64,000 nucleotides of DNA from Chamaelirium japonicum. Taxonomy: Eukaryota > Streptophyta > Magnoliopsida > Liliales > Melanthiaceae. Location of the stretch: the NCBI GenBank assembly GCA_947650365.1, contig OX393550.1:55259569-55323568 (forward strand), in the 5' to 3' direction. A program made the translations under genes and the position numbers. The notes below the pieces were generated by a model. That model was not told the origin of the DNA. It made no database searches and worked only from the letters and a program-made list of their open reading frames with translations. Every line of letters begins with the position of its first letter. Position 1 is the first letter of the stretch. This document shows positions 23,262-33,999 of the stretch, piece after piece.

Positions 23262-23397
23262 AAATAAATAAAGTTTTGGAGGCTGAGCTAACGGAACAGT
23301 TAGTTTTGGGGGGTAAAGTCTAATTAATGAAAAGATGGGGGTAAAGTCTAATTCAATGCAAAATTTGGGGGCAAAGTCAAAATGACCCTCTTACTTT

Positions 23398-23555
23398 TCG
23401 TTTTTGGAAGGATAGATGGTCCCCCCACTTCACATTGGCTTCTTCCTATCATATCATTTTTGTGTGGGCATCTGATCTAGATGGGCTGATATTTTTCCCC
23501 TTGTCTTAAATCTACCTTCACTCACTCCTCTTTTGTGCCCATCAGGGTTTATAGA
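23398..23555 (+). pseudogene. L1-type LINE, segment 4
   Basis: Directly after the Mutator target repeat the LINE frame resumes with FWKDRWSP and then SSYHIIFVWASD; the GDG...FWKDRW motif of plant L1 proteins is thus split by the insertion. Sequence to about 23600 may still belong to it. Stops are present. Confidence 0.7.
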
Positions 23556-23683
23556 ATTGCTTTCCTCTAGGTCCTTTCTTCGGGCACAAGTTCTTGCCCT
23601 AGGTTAAGACACCTTTTATAGCCTGTTTGGTTCACTGTAGCTAGAACACATGTGTGTAGCCGTAACTGTTGTAGTTGTAACAC

Positions 23684-24355
23684 TAGACGTAAGTTCGATC
23701 GAAACAGCGCTAAGCTTAAGTCAACAAATACACGGGCACTACGTTGAGTACTCCGAATCTTTGGCATCGAACATACTCCCGAGTTATGTAAGAACTCATG
23801 CTCCTGTGCCTCGCCACAGTTAGTCCGGTTCGGGTTGCGACATGGCTGACTAACCTGCAATGGTACAAAGTTATGTGCCTTAGACGTAGGTTCGACCAAA
23901 TCGGCTCTAAGCCTAAGTTAACCGATATATGGGCACTACGCTGAGTACTCCGAATTTTTGGCGTCGCATATGCTCCCGAGTTATGTAATAACTCATGCTC
24001 CCGTGCCTCACCATAGTTAGTCCGATTCGGGTTACGACACAGTCGGCTAACCTGCAACGGTACAAAGCTACGTGCCCTAGACGTAGGTTCGACCGAAACG
24101 ACTTTAAGCATAAGTCAACTGAGATACGGGCACTACGTTGAGTACTCTGAATCTCTGGCGTCGCATATGCTCCCGAGTTTTGTAAGAACTCATGCTCCGG
24201 TGCCTCGCAACAGTTAGTCCGGTTCGGGTTGCAAACGGTTGGCTAACCTGCAACGGTACAAAGCTTGTGCCTTAGACGTAGGTTCGACCGAAACGGCTCT
24301 AAGCTTAAGTCAACCGATATACGGGCACTACACTGAGTACTCTGAATCAAGCTGA
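23684..24355. repeat. 197-bp tandem repeat, about 3.5 copies
   Basis: Units starting TAGACGTAGGTTCGACC recur at 23684, 23881, 24078 and 24273 (spacing 197, 197, 195). Each includes CTCCCGAGTTATGTAAGAAC and TTAGTCCGGTTCGGGTTG. Open frames on the minus strand simply follow the unit. It lies just upstream of a gypsy-LTR-like segment, so it could be that element's 3' untranslated repeat. Confidence 0.88.
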
Positions 24356-24945
24356 CTCGAGCTCTCTAATGCTAACCAGGTTAGGCAGGTCGTGGACCTG
24401 TCCCGACAACTCAGATCCCCGAGAAGACAAACTTGATTGGCGGCAAGGCAACAGCGAGCCATCCTTGGGCGAGGAAACATCGAAGGATGTTCATAACGGC
24501 CAGAAGACCTCGGCGGACTTCCAGGGGTTTGCTAGGCTGGTCGATCCTGATGATATATCGTCCGTTACGATCGTGGGTCGCTCATGATTAATCAGGGACC
24601 CACGATCCACGGGAGCATAAAAGTAAAAATATGAAATACGTCCGATCGTAGGGGACCCGCCGTAGTAACCCCGAGTTTCTCGAAGGAAATCTCGCACATG
24701 CACGAGAAGAATGCGCACACGTATGAAACCTATAAAAGAACCCCGCCCCTTCATGGGCAGGTAAGCAATCTTTTGCTCCTGAACCCTAGACCATGCTTGT
24801 TGTTGCTCCCTAACCTTCCTTGACATGAGCATCGGAGGGGCCTTGGTTCGTAGGTGAGCCTCGGTCTTTTTGTAGGTACCGCGGGAAGGAGGTAGAGACG
24901 ATCTTGCTTCATCTGACGATCGGGTATGGCCGACGGGATTCCCCC
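24356..24945 (+). mobile_element. Ty3/gypsy LTR-like fragment
   Basis: Features typical of the LTRs of plant Tat-type elements occur in order: a TATAAAAG box at 24731-24738, a GAACCCCGCC-type start region, GCTCCTGAACCCTAG, and GAGCATCGGAGGGGCC followed by GTAGGTGAG. Outer limits are not defined, and no matching LTR or coding region is in the window. Confidence 0.5.
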
Positions 24946-26118
24946 TCAACATATAAAATTGCAGTATGATCATTTAGCACATGTAAATAAGCAATGGTTC
25001 AAAATTGGCACAAGATCACATAGAGAATGCATTAAAATATTATTATTTGTATCATGTATGGAGCAAGTTGCAAAACCGTCCAAATCTGTAAAATCTAACC
25101 ATATCGATGTGTTCGCAACGGTCCAATTAGCCAAGATCCATATATGGATTGACCAAATCAGGCCCTGATCGGCCCCAGATCACTGAAATCAAACGAACCC
25201 TGAGCCTGCTTGATCCTATGCTCAGGTCTGCCCCAACCTGGGTTCGGGTCTGGATCGGCTATGGGCCTGGACCTAGCCCGGGCGGCCTGAACCTGCGGGT
25301 CGGGCGGGTCTAGAGCTGTCGGGCCCGGGAGTAATAAATCCGGGTCTGAGTTATAAAGTCGGGTCAGCTATACAAATATTAACGGGTCGGGTTTTAAAAT
25401 CCAAATAAAACAAAAAAACTGGGTTTTAAGTAATCGGGTCTCCCTTCAAAATAAAAAAGTAATCGGGTCTAAACCCAACTAAAATAAAACCGGGTCGTAA
25501 TGCCATCGGGTTTGCATTAAGGCTTTTATGGTCGGGTTCAGTCTCAGTCGGGTCCAGTAATTTAAGTGGCAAACTGGTTTAGTTGTACTCGGTTTTGAAA
25601 CCCAATAACATAAAACCCAACCCCACGCGCACAGTAGCCACCACCGCGCCGCTGGTCACACGCGCCGGCTGGAACCACCGCCCATGTGCGCAGCCCGCCG
25701 TCGTGCTTGCGCGCAGCCCGCTGCAGCTCGTGCGCTGCTGAGCACCCGCAAATCTGGCTGTCGGTGACGATGTGCGATGCTCGAAGCCCGCCGGTGCTGA
25801 TCTCGCGCGCCGCCCTCAGTCAAATTCGAGCATCCTGTCGTCGCCCTTGCGCGCAGCTGCTGCCGCTCGGACGCTGTTGTGTGCAGGCTGCCGCCGGGAT
25901 CGAAATCCAGAGGCCGGTGAAAGGGGAGGGGAAACTAAACCCGGGACTCTGATGGGATCGAGATCCCATGGCCAAAACAAGAAGGAAGACAACAAATGGA
26001 TACCCCCGATTAGATCTGATCTGGTCGTCCAAGAAAGACGAACAAGGTCTAAATGTGACTATGTGAGACTAGATTGAGGTCTAAACCTTGATGTGAGACT
26101 CAATCAATAGGCTGAGAT
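24946..26118. other. No gene recognised; GGGTCGGGT-rich and GC-rich stretches
   Basis: Sequence rich in GGGTCGGGTT and CCGGGTCT motifs (25230-25610) resembles the interior of the hAT element at 10836 but has no clear ends. A GC-rich stretch (25620-25950) with several overlapping frames resembles gene leader sequence, with no recognisable protein. The right edge is the TG end of a copia LTR. Confidence 0.4.
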
Positions 26119-26930
26119 CTGATGGAAAAACCGCACCGGCTCAACCACGAAACCGACGATCTTTTTCCCGTGAGATGAATCAAAGAGAGCAAACAACAAT
26201 CCAATCACAAATGCAAAATAAATCTATATAACATGGCACGGCGGTCTGCATGCTGACTAGACAAAACGGAACAAATGCTGAGTAGACAAAAAAGAACAAT
26301 GATCACAGCCATCCGTTACACTGAAAAGCCAAAATGAAGGTGTGATGGACGACATGTCATCGTCTTTAGCCCGAGAGATACTGCTGAGATTGAGAGATGA
26401 TCCCCCCAAATCGCGCCTACAGTTCAGAATCCAGATCCTCTCCCATATGGAATCCTCTCTCTCTCTCTCAACCCGCGATCATCTCTCTCTCCCCCTCTCT
26501 CGCGCGCGCGTTCACTCCGGCCTCACCTCCCTTATTTACTGCTAAGATTGAGAGAACCTCCCCTCCAAATCGAGCCTACCGCTCAGTCGATCCTTTCCCT
26601 ACCGCTCAAATCGCCCATCTCTACCTGCCGCTCAGATCGCACACCCCCCCATCACTCCCCCTCTCCCCCGCCGGCCCCTCGCATCCCCTTTCACGCCCCC
26701 CTCTCCTCGCCGCTCCATCTCCCCACCGGATCCTCCTCCGTTCCGAAAACGCCGTCGCACCGGCTCGCCGGTGGATTGCCACCTCTCTTCCGGTTGCTCT
26801 CTTATCCGCCATGGAAGCGCACCACGCAAACCTCGGTCGACGAACGGTAAACCCCTCTACCTTCTAATCCGACCGTCTCCTCTTTCTTAACCTGTAATCT
26901 TCTCTATCCCCCCTCGGCCCCTCCCCACAG

Positions 26931-27030
26931 TTGGAAGAGATTCGTCAAAAGCACGCTGCTGAGAGATCGCACAGAGCGTCTTCTGGTTCGGATCTGGAAG
27001 TTTCGAATCCATACGGTTCGTTTGTTTTTC

Positions 27031-27085
<55 letters not shown>

Positions 27086-27791
27086 CCCTGAAAAAATGTT
27101 GTTTTTGGCCTTTTCAATTAATTTTTATTTAATTTCTCCAGGAATCCATAGATCTGGGAGCAGAAACATGGTGGACGAGGTTAGGATTTCTTCTAATTCA
27201 TTTTATTGATCTATAAAGGCCACACATTTGCTATTGAATATATATTATTAGACGTTTCTGTTAAATCTAACAGATAAGTTAGCGGGTGAGTGTGTTGACC
27301 CTTTTTTAGGGGAGAAAGAGTACTATGAAAGACAGTTTGCAACTTTGAGATCCTTCGAGGTAGTGGACTCTCTAATCATTGGCAATGCAATTGATGAAGA
27401 TCAAGAAAATGCAGAGCAAGCCCAAACTGAATTTACAATGAAAATCTCTAATTATGCAAATATTGTTCTCTTGGGATTAAAGGTAAATGTTCTTTGAGTT
27501 CTCTATTCAAAATTTATAAACAAGACAAATAAAATTATGAAATAAAAGTTGACCAAAGATGTGTAGTATTTAGGCATCTTTTAATAGACCAAAGATGTTA
27601 CAAGTGCAGGTCTATGCTGCTATATGGAGTGGGTCCATTACGATTGCCGCTTTGACACTGAATTCTTTATTGGACCTTATGGATGATGGAATTTTGTGGT
27701 TCACACACGTGTCGATGAAGAATATCAATATCTACAGATACCCTATTGCAAAATTAGACGTTCATATTTGTTGCTGTCATCGCTACTCTAG
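26931..27791 (+). pseudogene. Captured metal tolerance protein (CDF family) gene fragment
   Basis: Two consecutive exons are clear. The first, 27310-27482, encodes KEYYERQFATLRSFE then MKISNYANIVLLGLK and ends AAG/GTAAAT. The second, 27610-27791, begins CAG/GTCTATGCT and encodes VYAAIWSGSITIAA, LLDLM, GILWFTHVSMKNINIYRYP. These match the Mn-type cation diffusion facilitator proteins of plants, which export Mn or other divalent metals; the parts shown cover the region before and within the first transmembrane helices. A small deletion after KLDVH breaks the frame, and the metal-site residues have drifted (LDLMDDGI). Candidate earlier exons lie at 26931-27013 and 27142-27180. Introns are retained, so capture was at DNA level. 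Confidence 0.85.
27034..27082. repeat. (CT)n microsatellite
   Basis: An uninterrupted CT run of about 50 bp in the intron-like part of the captured gene fragment. Confidence 0.95.
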
Positions 27792-28149
27792 GTAAGCCTT
27801 TTTCTTCAATGGATATTTTGTGATCACTAGACTCTGATATCAACTTATTCATGTGCACCACTTTCACTGTGAAAACAAAGAGTGTTTCAATGCATTTGAA
27901 CCTACAACAAGTTTTAAAAGCTTTTCCTTTTTTTATTTTAAAATCTTTTCATTTGTAGAGTAAGAATGGGTGACATACACATGAGCATAGATGATTATGA
28001 GGATTCAAATTAGCAAACTCTCGATGACAAATTGTTGTGAATGGTGTGATACTTATGCATCTCCTGCAGTGTTCAAAATTTTTAAATTCAGCCATCTAAT
28101 TTTTTGTTAGATGCACAGAGGTGTGATACTTATTTTTGTTTTGTTTTAG

Positions 28150-28264
28150 GAAGTGAATTGGTGGGAATGGCTGAGAAGAGAGAGGCTAGGGTCCATGATT
28201 ATAATATGTAGAAGCAATCACGGCAAGAAAATCAAGAAAAAGCCAAAAAAAAAAGAGCTCAAAG
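28150..28264 (+). other. Exon-like lysine-rich fragment, unidentified
   Basis: TTTTGTTTTAG precedes an open stretch reading ELVGMAEKREARVHDYN, one stop, then a lysine/glutamine-rich tail ending at AAAG/GTAAGAC. It has acceptor and donor sites and is probably another captured exon. The source gene is not recognised. Confidence 0.4.
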
Positions 28265-28544
28265 GTAAGACAATAATGTTTTCTTCATATGTTTTCGTAC
28301 TTTTTTGCTATTATTATTCGTTACATTAATCACTCCCCTTATAACTTGACACCCCATCTCTCTCTCTCTCAAGACCGCTACTCGTCGCTCAGGCACTTCC
28401 ACAAGTTGGTAAGTCTTCGATCTCGAAGTGGGTCCATTGCCCGAAATACTAATTTTGCTGATTTTTCCTCTCTTTTTTTTTTCCCCTTTTGCTGATTTTG
28501 CCTATGTTTGCCCTCTTTTTCGTGATTATTTCATGATTTTGCTG

Positions 28545-29310
28545 ATTTTTTAATCATCTAGGAGTGTGGTGTGGGAAATGCAAAGTGGGTTGGGCTTCAC
28601 TCCCGGAGGGATTAGTCCGAGCCCAAAGTGCGTCCATTGCCCGAAAGGCTAATTTTACTGATTTTTTAATTATCTAGGAGTGTGGTGTGGGAAATGCAAA
28701 GTGGGTCGGGCTTCACTCCCGGAGGGATTAGTCCGAGCCCAAAGTGCGTCCATTGCCCCGAAAGGCTAATTTTGCAGATTTTTCATATGTTTGCCCTATT
28801 TTTCGTGATTTTTTTTCGTCGATTTAAAAACATTGAAAGAAAGATAAAGGCGAGCGGTTAAATCTTTAAAGACTGATTTTTGCCTATGTTTGATCTTTAA
28901 AGGCTGATTTTTGCCCCTCCTCCCTAATTTTCCAAATTCTTACTTTCCAATTTCTTTCCAAACAATAATTTCAAAAGATATTTTACCAAAAATCCGGGTC
29001 AAAAATTCATCCCAAATTTACATTGATGACTCCCCTTATAACTCGACACCCCATCTCTATCACTCTCTTTCAAGATCGCAGTCCGTCGCTCGAAATATTA
29101 ATTTTGCTGATTCTTCCTCTTTTTTTTTCTTCCCTTTTGCTGATTTTGCCTATGTTTGCCCTCTTTTTCGTGATTATTTCGTGATTTTGCTGATTTTTTA
29201 ATTATCTAGGAGTGTGGTGGGAAATGCAAAGTGGGTCAGGCGTCACTCTCGAAGGGATTAGTCTGAGGCCAAAGTGAGTCCATTACCCGAAAGGCTAATT
29301 TTGCTGATTT
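28545..29310. repeat. 116-bp repeat, two tandem copies and one dispersed
   Basis: Copies at 28545-28660, 28661-28777 and 29189-29310 share CTAGGAGTGTGGTG, GGAAATGCAAAGTGGGT and GGGATTAGTC(C/T)GAG, then GTCCATT(G/A)CCCGAAAGGC. The flanking GCTGATTTTTCCTATGTTTGCC text is also repeated. Non-coding. Confidence 0.85.
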
Positions 29311-30920
29311 TTCCTATGTTAACCATATTTTTCGTGATTTTTTTCCCGTCAATTTAAAAACATTGAAAGAAAGATAAAGGCGAGCGGTTATTCTGTTGCG
29401 CAGCGGTTTTTTTTGCCTATGTTTGCATCGAAATTAAACCCAAACCAACATGGTTCTTCAAACAAGACACAAATATCCATAGCTGAGATTACATACATAT
29501 TTTGAGACATCCAAACTAGCTTAGAAGATGACTAGCTTAGAAGATGACTAGCTTTTGAGACATCTATATGCCACCTTATAAACCTCACGAATCATTTAGT
29601 TGAACTTATCCAAACATTGACTGACCCCTTTGATACAGTTGGAATACTAGAAGGTTTATCCATTTGATGCATGATGGTCGTTAGAAACAGGAATCACTAG
29701 ATGAACATATTCCTGTAAATCACAATCTACCCTTCCTCTCCAACTTAGTTCCTTATGTCACTTGACTTGCGAGCAAAACTAATTTAGCATTCCCTCTACA
29801 TAATACCGATCTTACTCCCACTCCCAAGTTTTTTTTTTCCCTCCTAGCTTCTAAGTGATGAACTGAACTGCTGGTTCAGATGATTCAGCCTGAAGCCCGT
29901 TTTACCCACCTACTAGCCCAATTTCCAAACAAAATCAAGATCGACACTGCTCTTAACCTACTATTCTTACCATTTCCTGGCAGGCCTGATTGAGATTTCC
30001 ACCAAAAGCCCTCTTTTATATAAGCAAAGTAGCACAATTCAAGGTTCTTTTTAGAATGGCGATTTGCTTTCTTTTAACCCATTGTAAAGCAGTAATTAAA
30101 CAGGAAATAGACTAACAATCATATATTTTTGCAGAAAGACGTACTATCAGATACTAGGGAAAGCTATACATCATATAATCTAGAAAATATGGCAGACAAT
30201 AGAACATGGAAGCCAATTTTAGAGATCTTAAAGATTTAAATCATGCACTTTCGAGCAGAGAGACATTTATAGACTATCAAATGATATTTAGTATAGAATA
30301 CAGGTGCATATTTGGTACCATTTATAGACTATCAAACGATATTTACGTAGAAACCCTTGCGGAAAAAACCATGGTGAGCAAATGCTCGGAGCAAATGCTC
30401 AGAGGAGAGCTTCACTATCAAAGACGGCAAGCAAGACGAGAGTACAACCAGACTCCTTCTTCTAGATCTACACCTTTCCCCCTTCTAGGGCTCAATAAGT
30501 GGAGACCCTAGCAAGCTTCAAGGAACATACCTCCTTGCAAGCTTAGATCCGATCTATCCGTCGAAGATCGATCCCTAAGGAAATCTTCTCCTCCCTTGTA
30601 GAAGAAAGCTCTCCTTCTCCATTAGAAAATCAACCCTCAAAGCCCTCTCCAAGGTTTCTCAAATCCAACCCAATCCCTACACCAAAAACCCCTTCAAAGA
30701 GCCTTAAAACACCCCAAAACGGGTCTGTAGAAAAACTCAAAAAAATAGATCCGACCCGACTTCGCCCAAGCGGGTTTGCTGAATTTTCTACCCATTTGTG
30801 GCTAAGGAACTCGCCCGGGCGAGTCGGATCTCGCCCAGGTGACTCGACTGCAAGTCCGATTGGGAGGGAGCTATGCTCCCCTCCCCTTTGGGTCTCCTCC
30901 ATGGGGATGGAACCCCAACA

Positions 30921-30935
30921 ATCTCCCCCTCCAGA
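30921..30935 (-). promoter_or_regulatory. Polypurine tract of copia B
   Basis: On the minus strand GGAGGGGGAGAT lies directly before the LTR start TGTTGGGG, the expected plus-strand primer site. Confidence 0.75.
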
Positions 30936-31100
30936 CCCATGGAGAGGAAGACGCCTTCAAAGCCTTCAAGTAACGCCAATGAGGTCACAACAGAGCTCAT
31001 GTTTTTCTCGATTCACCATCTTAGTTAGCATATTTGTCAGGTTTTTGCTAGTGTGGATCTTCTCAAGCATCATTTCATCATCTTCAAGCACTTCCCGAAT

Positions 31101-31310
31101 CTAGTGATAACAAACTGCAATGTGCTTGGTCCTCGGATGGTAGGTCGCATTCTTGCTTAGCTCGATCGCACTCTGGCTATCGCAATTGAGCTCATAAGTC
31201 TCTTGCTTCATCCCCAACTCTAAGAGGAACCTCTTCAACCATAGAAGTTCCTTGTCGGCCTCATTCACGGCAATATACTCTGCTTCGGTGGTTGACAATG
31301 CCACACCCTT
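31101..31310 (-). pseudogene. Copia B RNase H
   Basis: Encodes ALSTTEAEYIAVNEADKE and LNCDSQSAIELSKN, the copia RNase H core, after an in-frame stop that separates it from the RT. The reading ends at a stop near 31101, earlier than usual for the family. Confidence 0.8.
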
Positions 31311-32607
31311 CTATAAACGAGACTGCCATGACACTGCTCCCCCTATGAAGGTAAACACATAGCTAGGCGTGGACCTCTTGCTATCAATGTCTCTTGTCAT
31401 ATCAGTATCTGTATATCCTGTCAGAGTCGGACTTTCCTTGTCAAAACACAACCAGTATTTGGAAGTCCCTTTCAAATATCTAAGTAGCCACGTCACAACC
31501 TCCCAATGTCCCTTGCCCGGATTTGACATGAATTTGCTCAACATCCCTACGGTTTGAGCAATGTCGGGCCTCGTGCACACTATAGCATACATGAGGCTAC
31601 CAACGACGGACATATATGGAATCAACTCCATCTCCTTCTTCTTCTTCACTGTCTTCGGTGACAAGGCTAAGCATAGCTTGAAGTGACCTGTGAGAGGAGT
31701 ACACATAGGCTTCGTCTCCTTCATGTAGAACCTCTCAAGCACCTTCTCAATATATGTCTCTTGAGATAACCAAAGTCGTCGACCGCCGCGATCCCTCTCG
31801 ATCTTCATGCCCAAAATATGTTGAGCAAGACCCAAATCCTTCATGTCGAATGCCTTTGCCAAGTCTCGCTTTAGCTCCTTGATCAAACTAGCATCTTGTC
31901 CCACGATCAACATATCATCCACATAGAGCAGAAGAACAATGAACTTGCCTCCTTTGAATCTCTTGATGTAGGCACAGTGATTTGCCGCTGTTAGCTTATA
32001 CTTCTGAGAAGCCATAAAGGAGTCAAACTTCTTGTACCACTGACGTGGTGCTTGCTTCAACCCATACAAGCTTTTTCTTCAAGCGGCACACTAAGTGCTC
32101 CTTGCCCTTCACCTCATAACCTTCCTGCTGCATCATATAAATCTTCTCCTTCAAATCTCCGTGCAAGAAGGCAGTCTTGACATCAAGCTGCTCGATCTCC
32201 AAATCAAGACTCGCCGCCAATGCTAACACGACCCGAATAGAAGTTATCTTCACCACAGATGAGAAAATTTCGGTGTAGTCAATACCTTGCTTTTGCTCAA
32301 AGCCCTTGACAACCAACCTCGCCTTGTATTTTGCAACATTGCCGATGCTGTCTCGCTTAAGCTTGAAGACCCATTTGTTCTTCAATACTTTCACCCTCTT
32401 CGGAGCCTCTACCAACTCATATGTTTGATTTTTCTCCAAAGAAGCAATTTCTTCATCCATTGCCTTCTTCCAATTTGCATCCTCCTTGTTACTAAGAGCC
32501 TCCACCAAGACTTCAGGCTCCCCCTCATCTGTCACCATAATATACTCCTCCGAGGAGTACCTTCTCGATAGTTGAGGCACCCTAGTCAACCTCCGAACTC
32601 GAGGCAC
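31311..32607 (-). pseudogene. Copia B reverse transcriptase
   Basis: The N-terminal part (32607-32069) has WKKAMDEEIASLEKN, LDVKTAFLHGDLKEKIYM; the frame shifts by one base near 32069, and the second part (32069-31311) continues with YGLKQAPRQWYKKFD, the YVDD box, MKDLGLAQHILGMKI, GSLMYAIVCTRPDIA and a chromodomain-free C-terminus. Catalytic aspartates are kept. Later residues show drift (GYTDTDMTRD). Confidence 0.88.
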
Positions 32608-32703
32608 TTTCGGAGGTGAGAGCTCATCTTCATCACCAGTAGAAGCATCATCTATCGGGTCTTCATAGGCTCCTCCACCGATCGGTTCAACAACCGGTGG
32701 GTC

Positions 32704-33408
32704 TTAATGAGTCTTCCCTTCTCCATCATCCACCCCTTGGCTTGGTGGAAAGGAGATGGGTGTGGAATCATCGGATTCCTCTACACCTCCACCATGGACC
32801 TTCGTGGTCTTCTCTAAATCGATAATGGTCTCATCTTCAAAGAATACAACATCACGGCTTCGCATTATCTTCTTGGCCTTGGGATTATAGAGGCGATACC
32901 CAAATTCTTCATCCCCATAGCTAATGAACACGCACGGTGTGCCCCAATCGTGGAGCTTCGATCGATTCTCCTTTAGCACGTGCACAAAAGCCCGACACCC
33001 AAACACCTTCATGTGACGGTAGCTAACTTACTTGCCACTCCAAACCTTCTCTGGAATGTCACCCTCCAAGGGAACTGAGGGAGACCGGTTGACGATGTAG
33101 GAAGCGATCACCATTGCCTCCCCCCAAAAGGTCTTAGGAAGCTTAGTCATAGATAGCATTGCATGTGCCTTCTCCATAAGTGTGCGATTCATCCTCTCCG
33201 CTATCCCGTTGTGCTAAGGGATACGGGGTACACTCTTCTCGTGCCGAATTCCATACCAAGCACAATAGTCTTGGAATTCCTTTGAAACATACTAGCCTCC
33301 ATTGTCACTACGGAGGCATTTGAGTTTCTTCTTTGTCTCCCGCTCAATCTTAGCATGAAACTTAGAGAAAGCATCAAATACATCACTTTTATTTGCTAGG
33401 AAGTAGAC
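32704..33408 (-). pseudogene. Copia B integrase, C-terminal part
   Basis: MKVFGCRAFVHV, LHDWGTPCVFISYG and FEDETI mark the end of the integrase and the linker. The core between 33012 and 33408 is recognisable but broken by stops and shifts (for example the stop around 33030). Confidence 0.75.
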
Positions 33409-33986
33409 CTATACCTTGCGAGATGAGTCATCGATGAAGGTAAGAAAGTAGCGGCACCCCCCGAGAGTAGCAATATATATGGGCCTGCAAACGTCCAAGT
33501 GGACAAGCTCCAACACTTCCTTCTTCCTCTCCGAGTGCCCCAAGAATGACACCCTATGTTGCTTCCCGATCAAACAGTCATCACAAGTGCCATAAGCCAT
33601 AGAGCCAACCTGAGGTGTGATGAGCTTCTGCTTCCTCAAGATTTTTAAGCCCTTTTCACTCATGTAATCAAGCCTTCGATGTCATAGCCCTAGAGTGGCC
33701 TCACTAGCATTCACACTACCTTCTTGAGTGTACACCTCTGTGGCCGTCTTGTATAGTGTGCAACAAGCCTTGCCTTTCGCAACAACAAACGAACCCTTGC
33801 TTAACTTTCTCACTCCGTTACTGAAGACACTCATACAGCCTTCTCGATCAAGAACCAATCCCGATATCAAATTCAGTCGAAGATCTGGGACATGCCTTAC
33901 GTCTCGCAGAATCAAGGTGCATCCCAAACTAGTCTTCACTTGGACATATCCAATACCTTAAATCTTCGACGCACTACTATTGCCCA
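33409..33986 (-). pseudogene. Copia B protease C-terminus, GAG-pre-integrase and integrase start
   Basis: Starts in phase at the TTTTG insertion site (minus ATGGGCAAT at 33987-33979), with stops near 33960 and at 33682-33684. DVRHVPDLRLNLISG belongs to the protease-integrase linker. Then come the integrase zinc region (CDDCLIGKQHRVSF) and the first catalytic aspartate in LVHLDV, with TFIDDSSRKV. Confidence 0.8.
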
Positions 33987-33999
33987 TTTTGTGTCACGC

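Larger units (their letters stand above)
16582..23388. mobile_element. Mutator-type long-inverted-repeat element holding a copia element
   Basis: The left arm starts GGGTTATTTTGACTTTG and the right arm ends CAAAGTCAAAATGACCC; about 100 bp on each side are inverted copies with few differences. The 9-bp duplication TCTTACTTT flanks it (16573-16581 and 23389-23397), the Mutator signature. Without the copia insertion (16717-23261) the element is only about 262 bp, nearly all inverted repeat, so it is a non-autonomous MULE-type MITE. Confidence 0.88.
26223..29420 (+). mobile_element. Helitron, related copy carrying gene fragments
   Basis: It starts TCTATATAACATGGCACGGCG after an A, and its first 75 bp or so match the Helitron at 12274, including GCTGACTAGACAAAA. 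The 3' terminus is not resolved: GTTGCGCAGCGG near 29400 resembles part of a Helitron 3' hairpin, but no clean CTRR end follows. The interior holds metal tolerance protein exons and 116-bp repeats. Confidence 0.65.
26119..30920 (-). repeat. 3' LTR of copia B, enlarged by a Helitron
   Basis: The right edge CCCCAACA (minus TGTTGGGG) abuts a purine tract at 30921-30935 (minus GAGGGGGAGAT); the left edge is TGATGGAAAAACC. Own LTR sequence is 26119-26222 plus probably about 29420-30920. Within the latter, TTTATAGACTATCAAA(T/C)GATATTTA is duplicated (30267 and 30319). Confidence 0.7.

Noticed and set aside
24369..24973. Possible protein of about 160 codons on the minus strand
   Set aside because: The region has the layout of a gypsy LTR (TATA box and start region on plus), and the frame matches no family I know.
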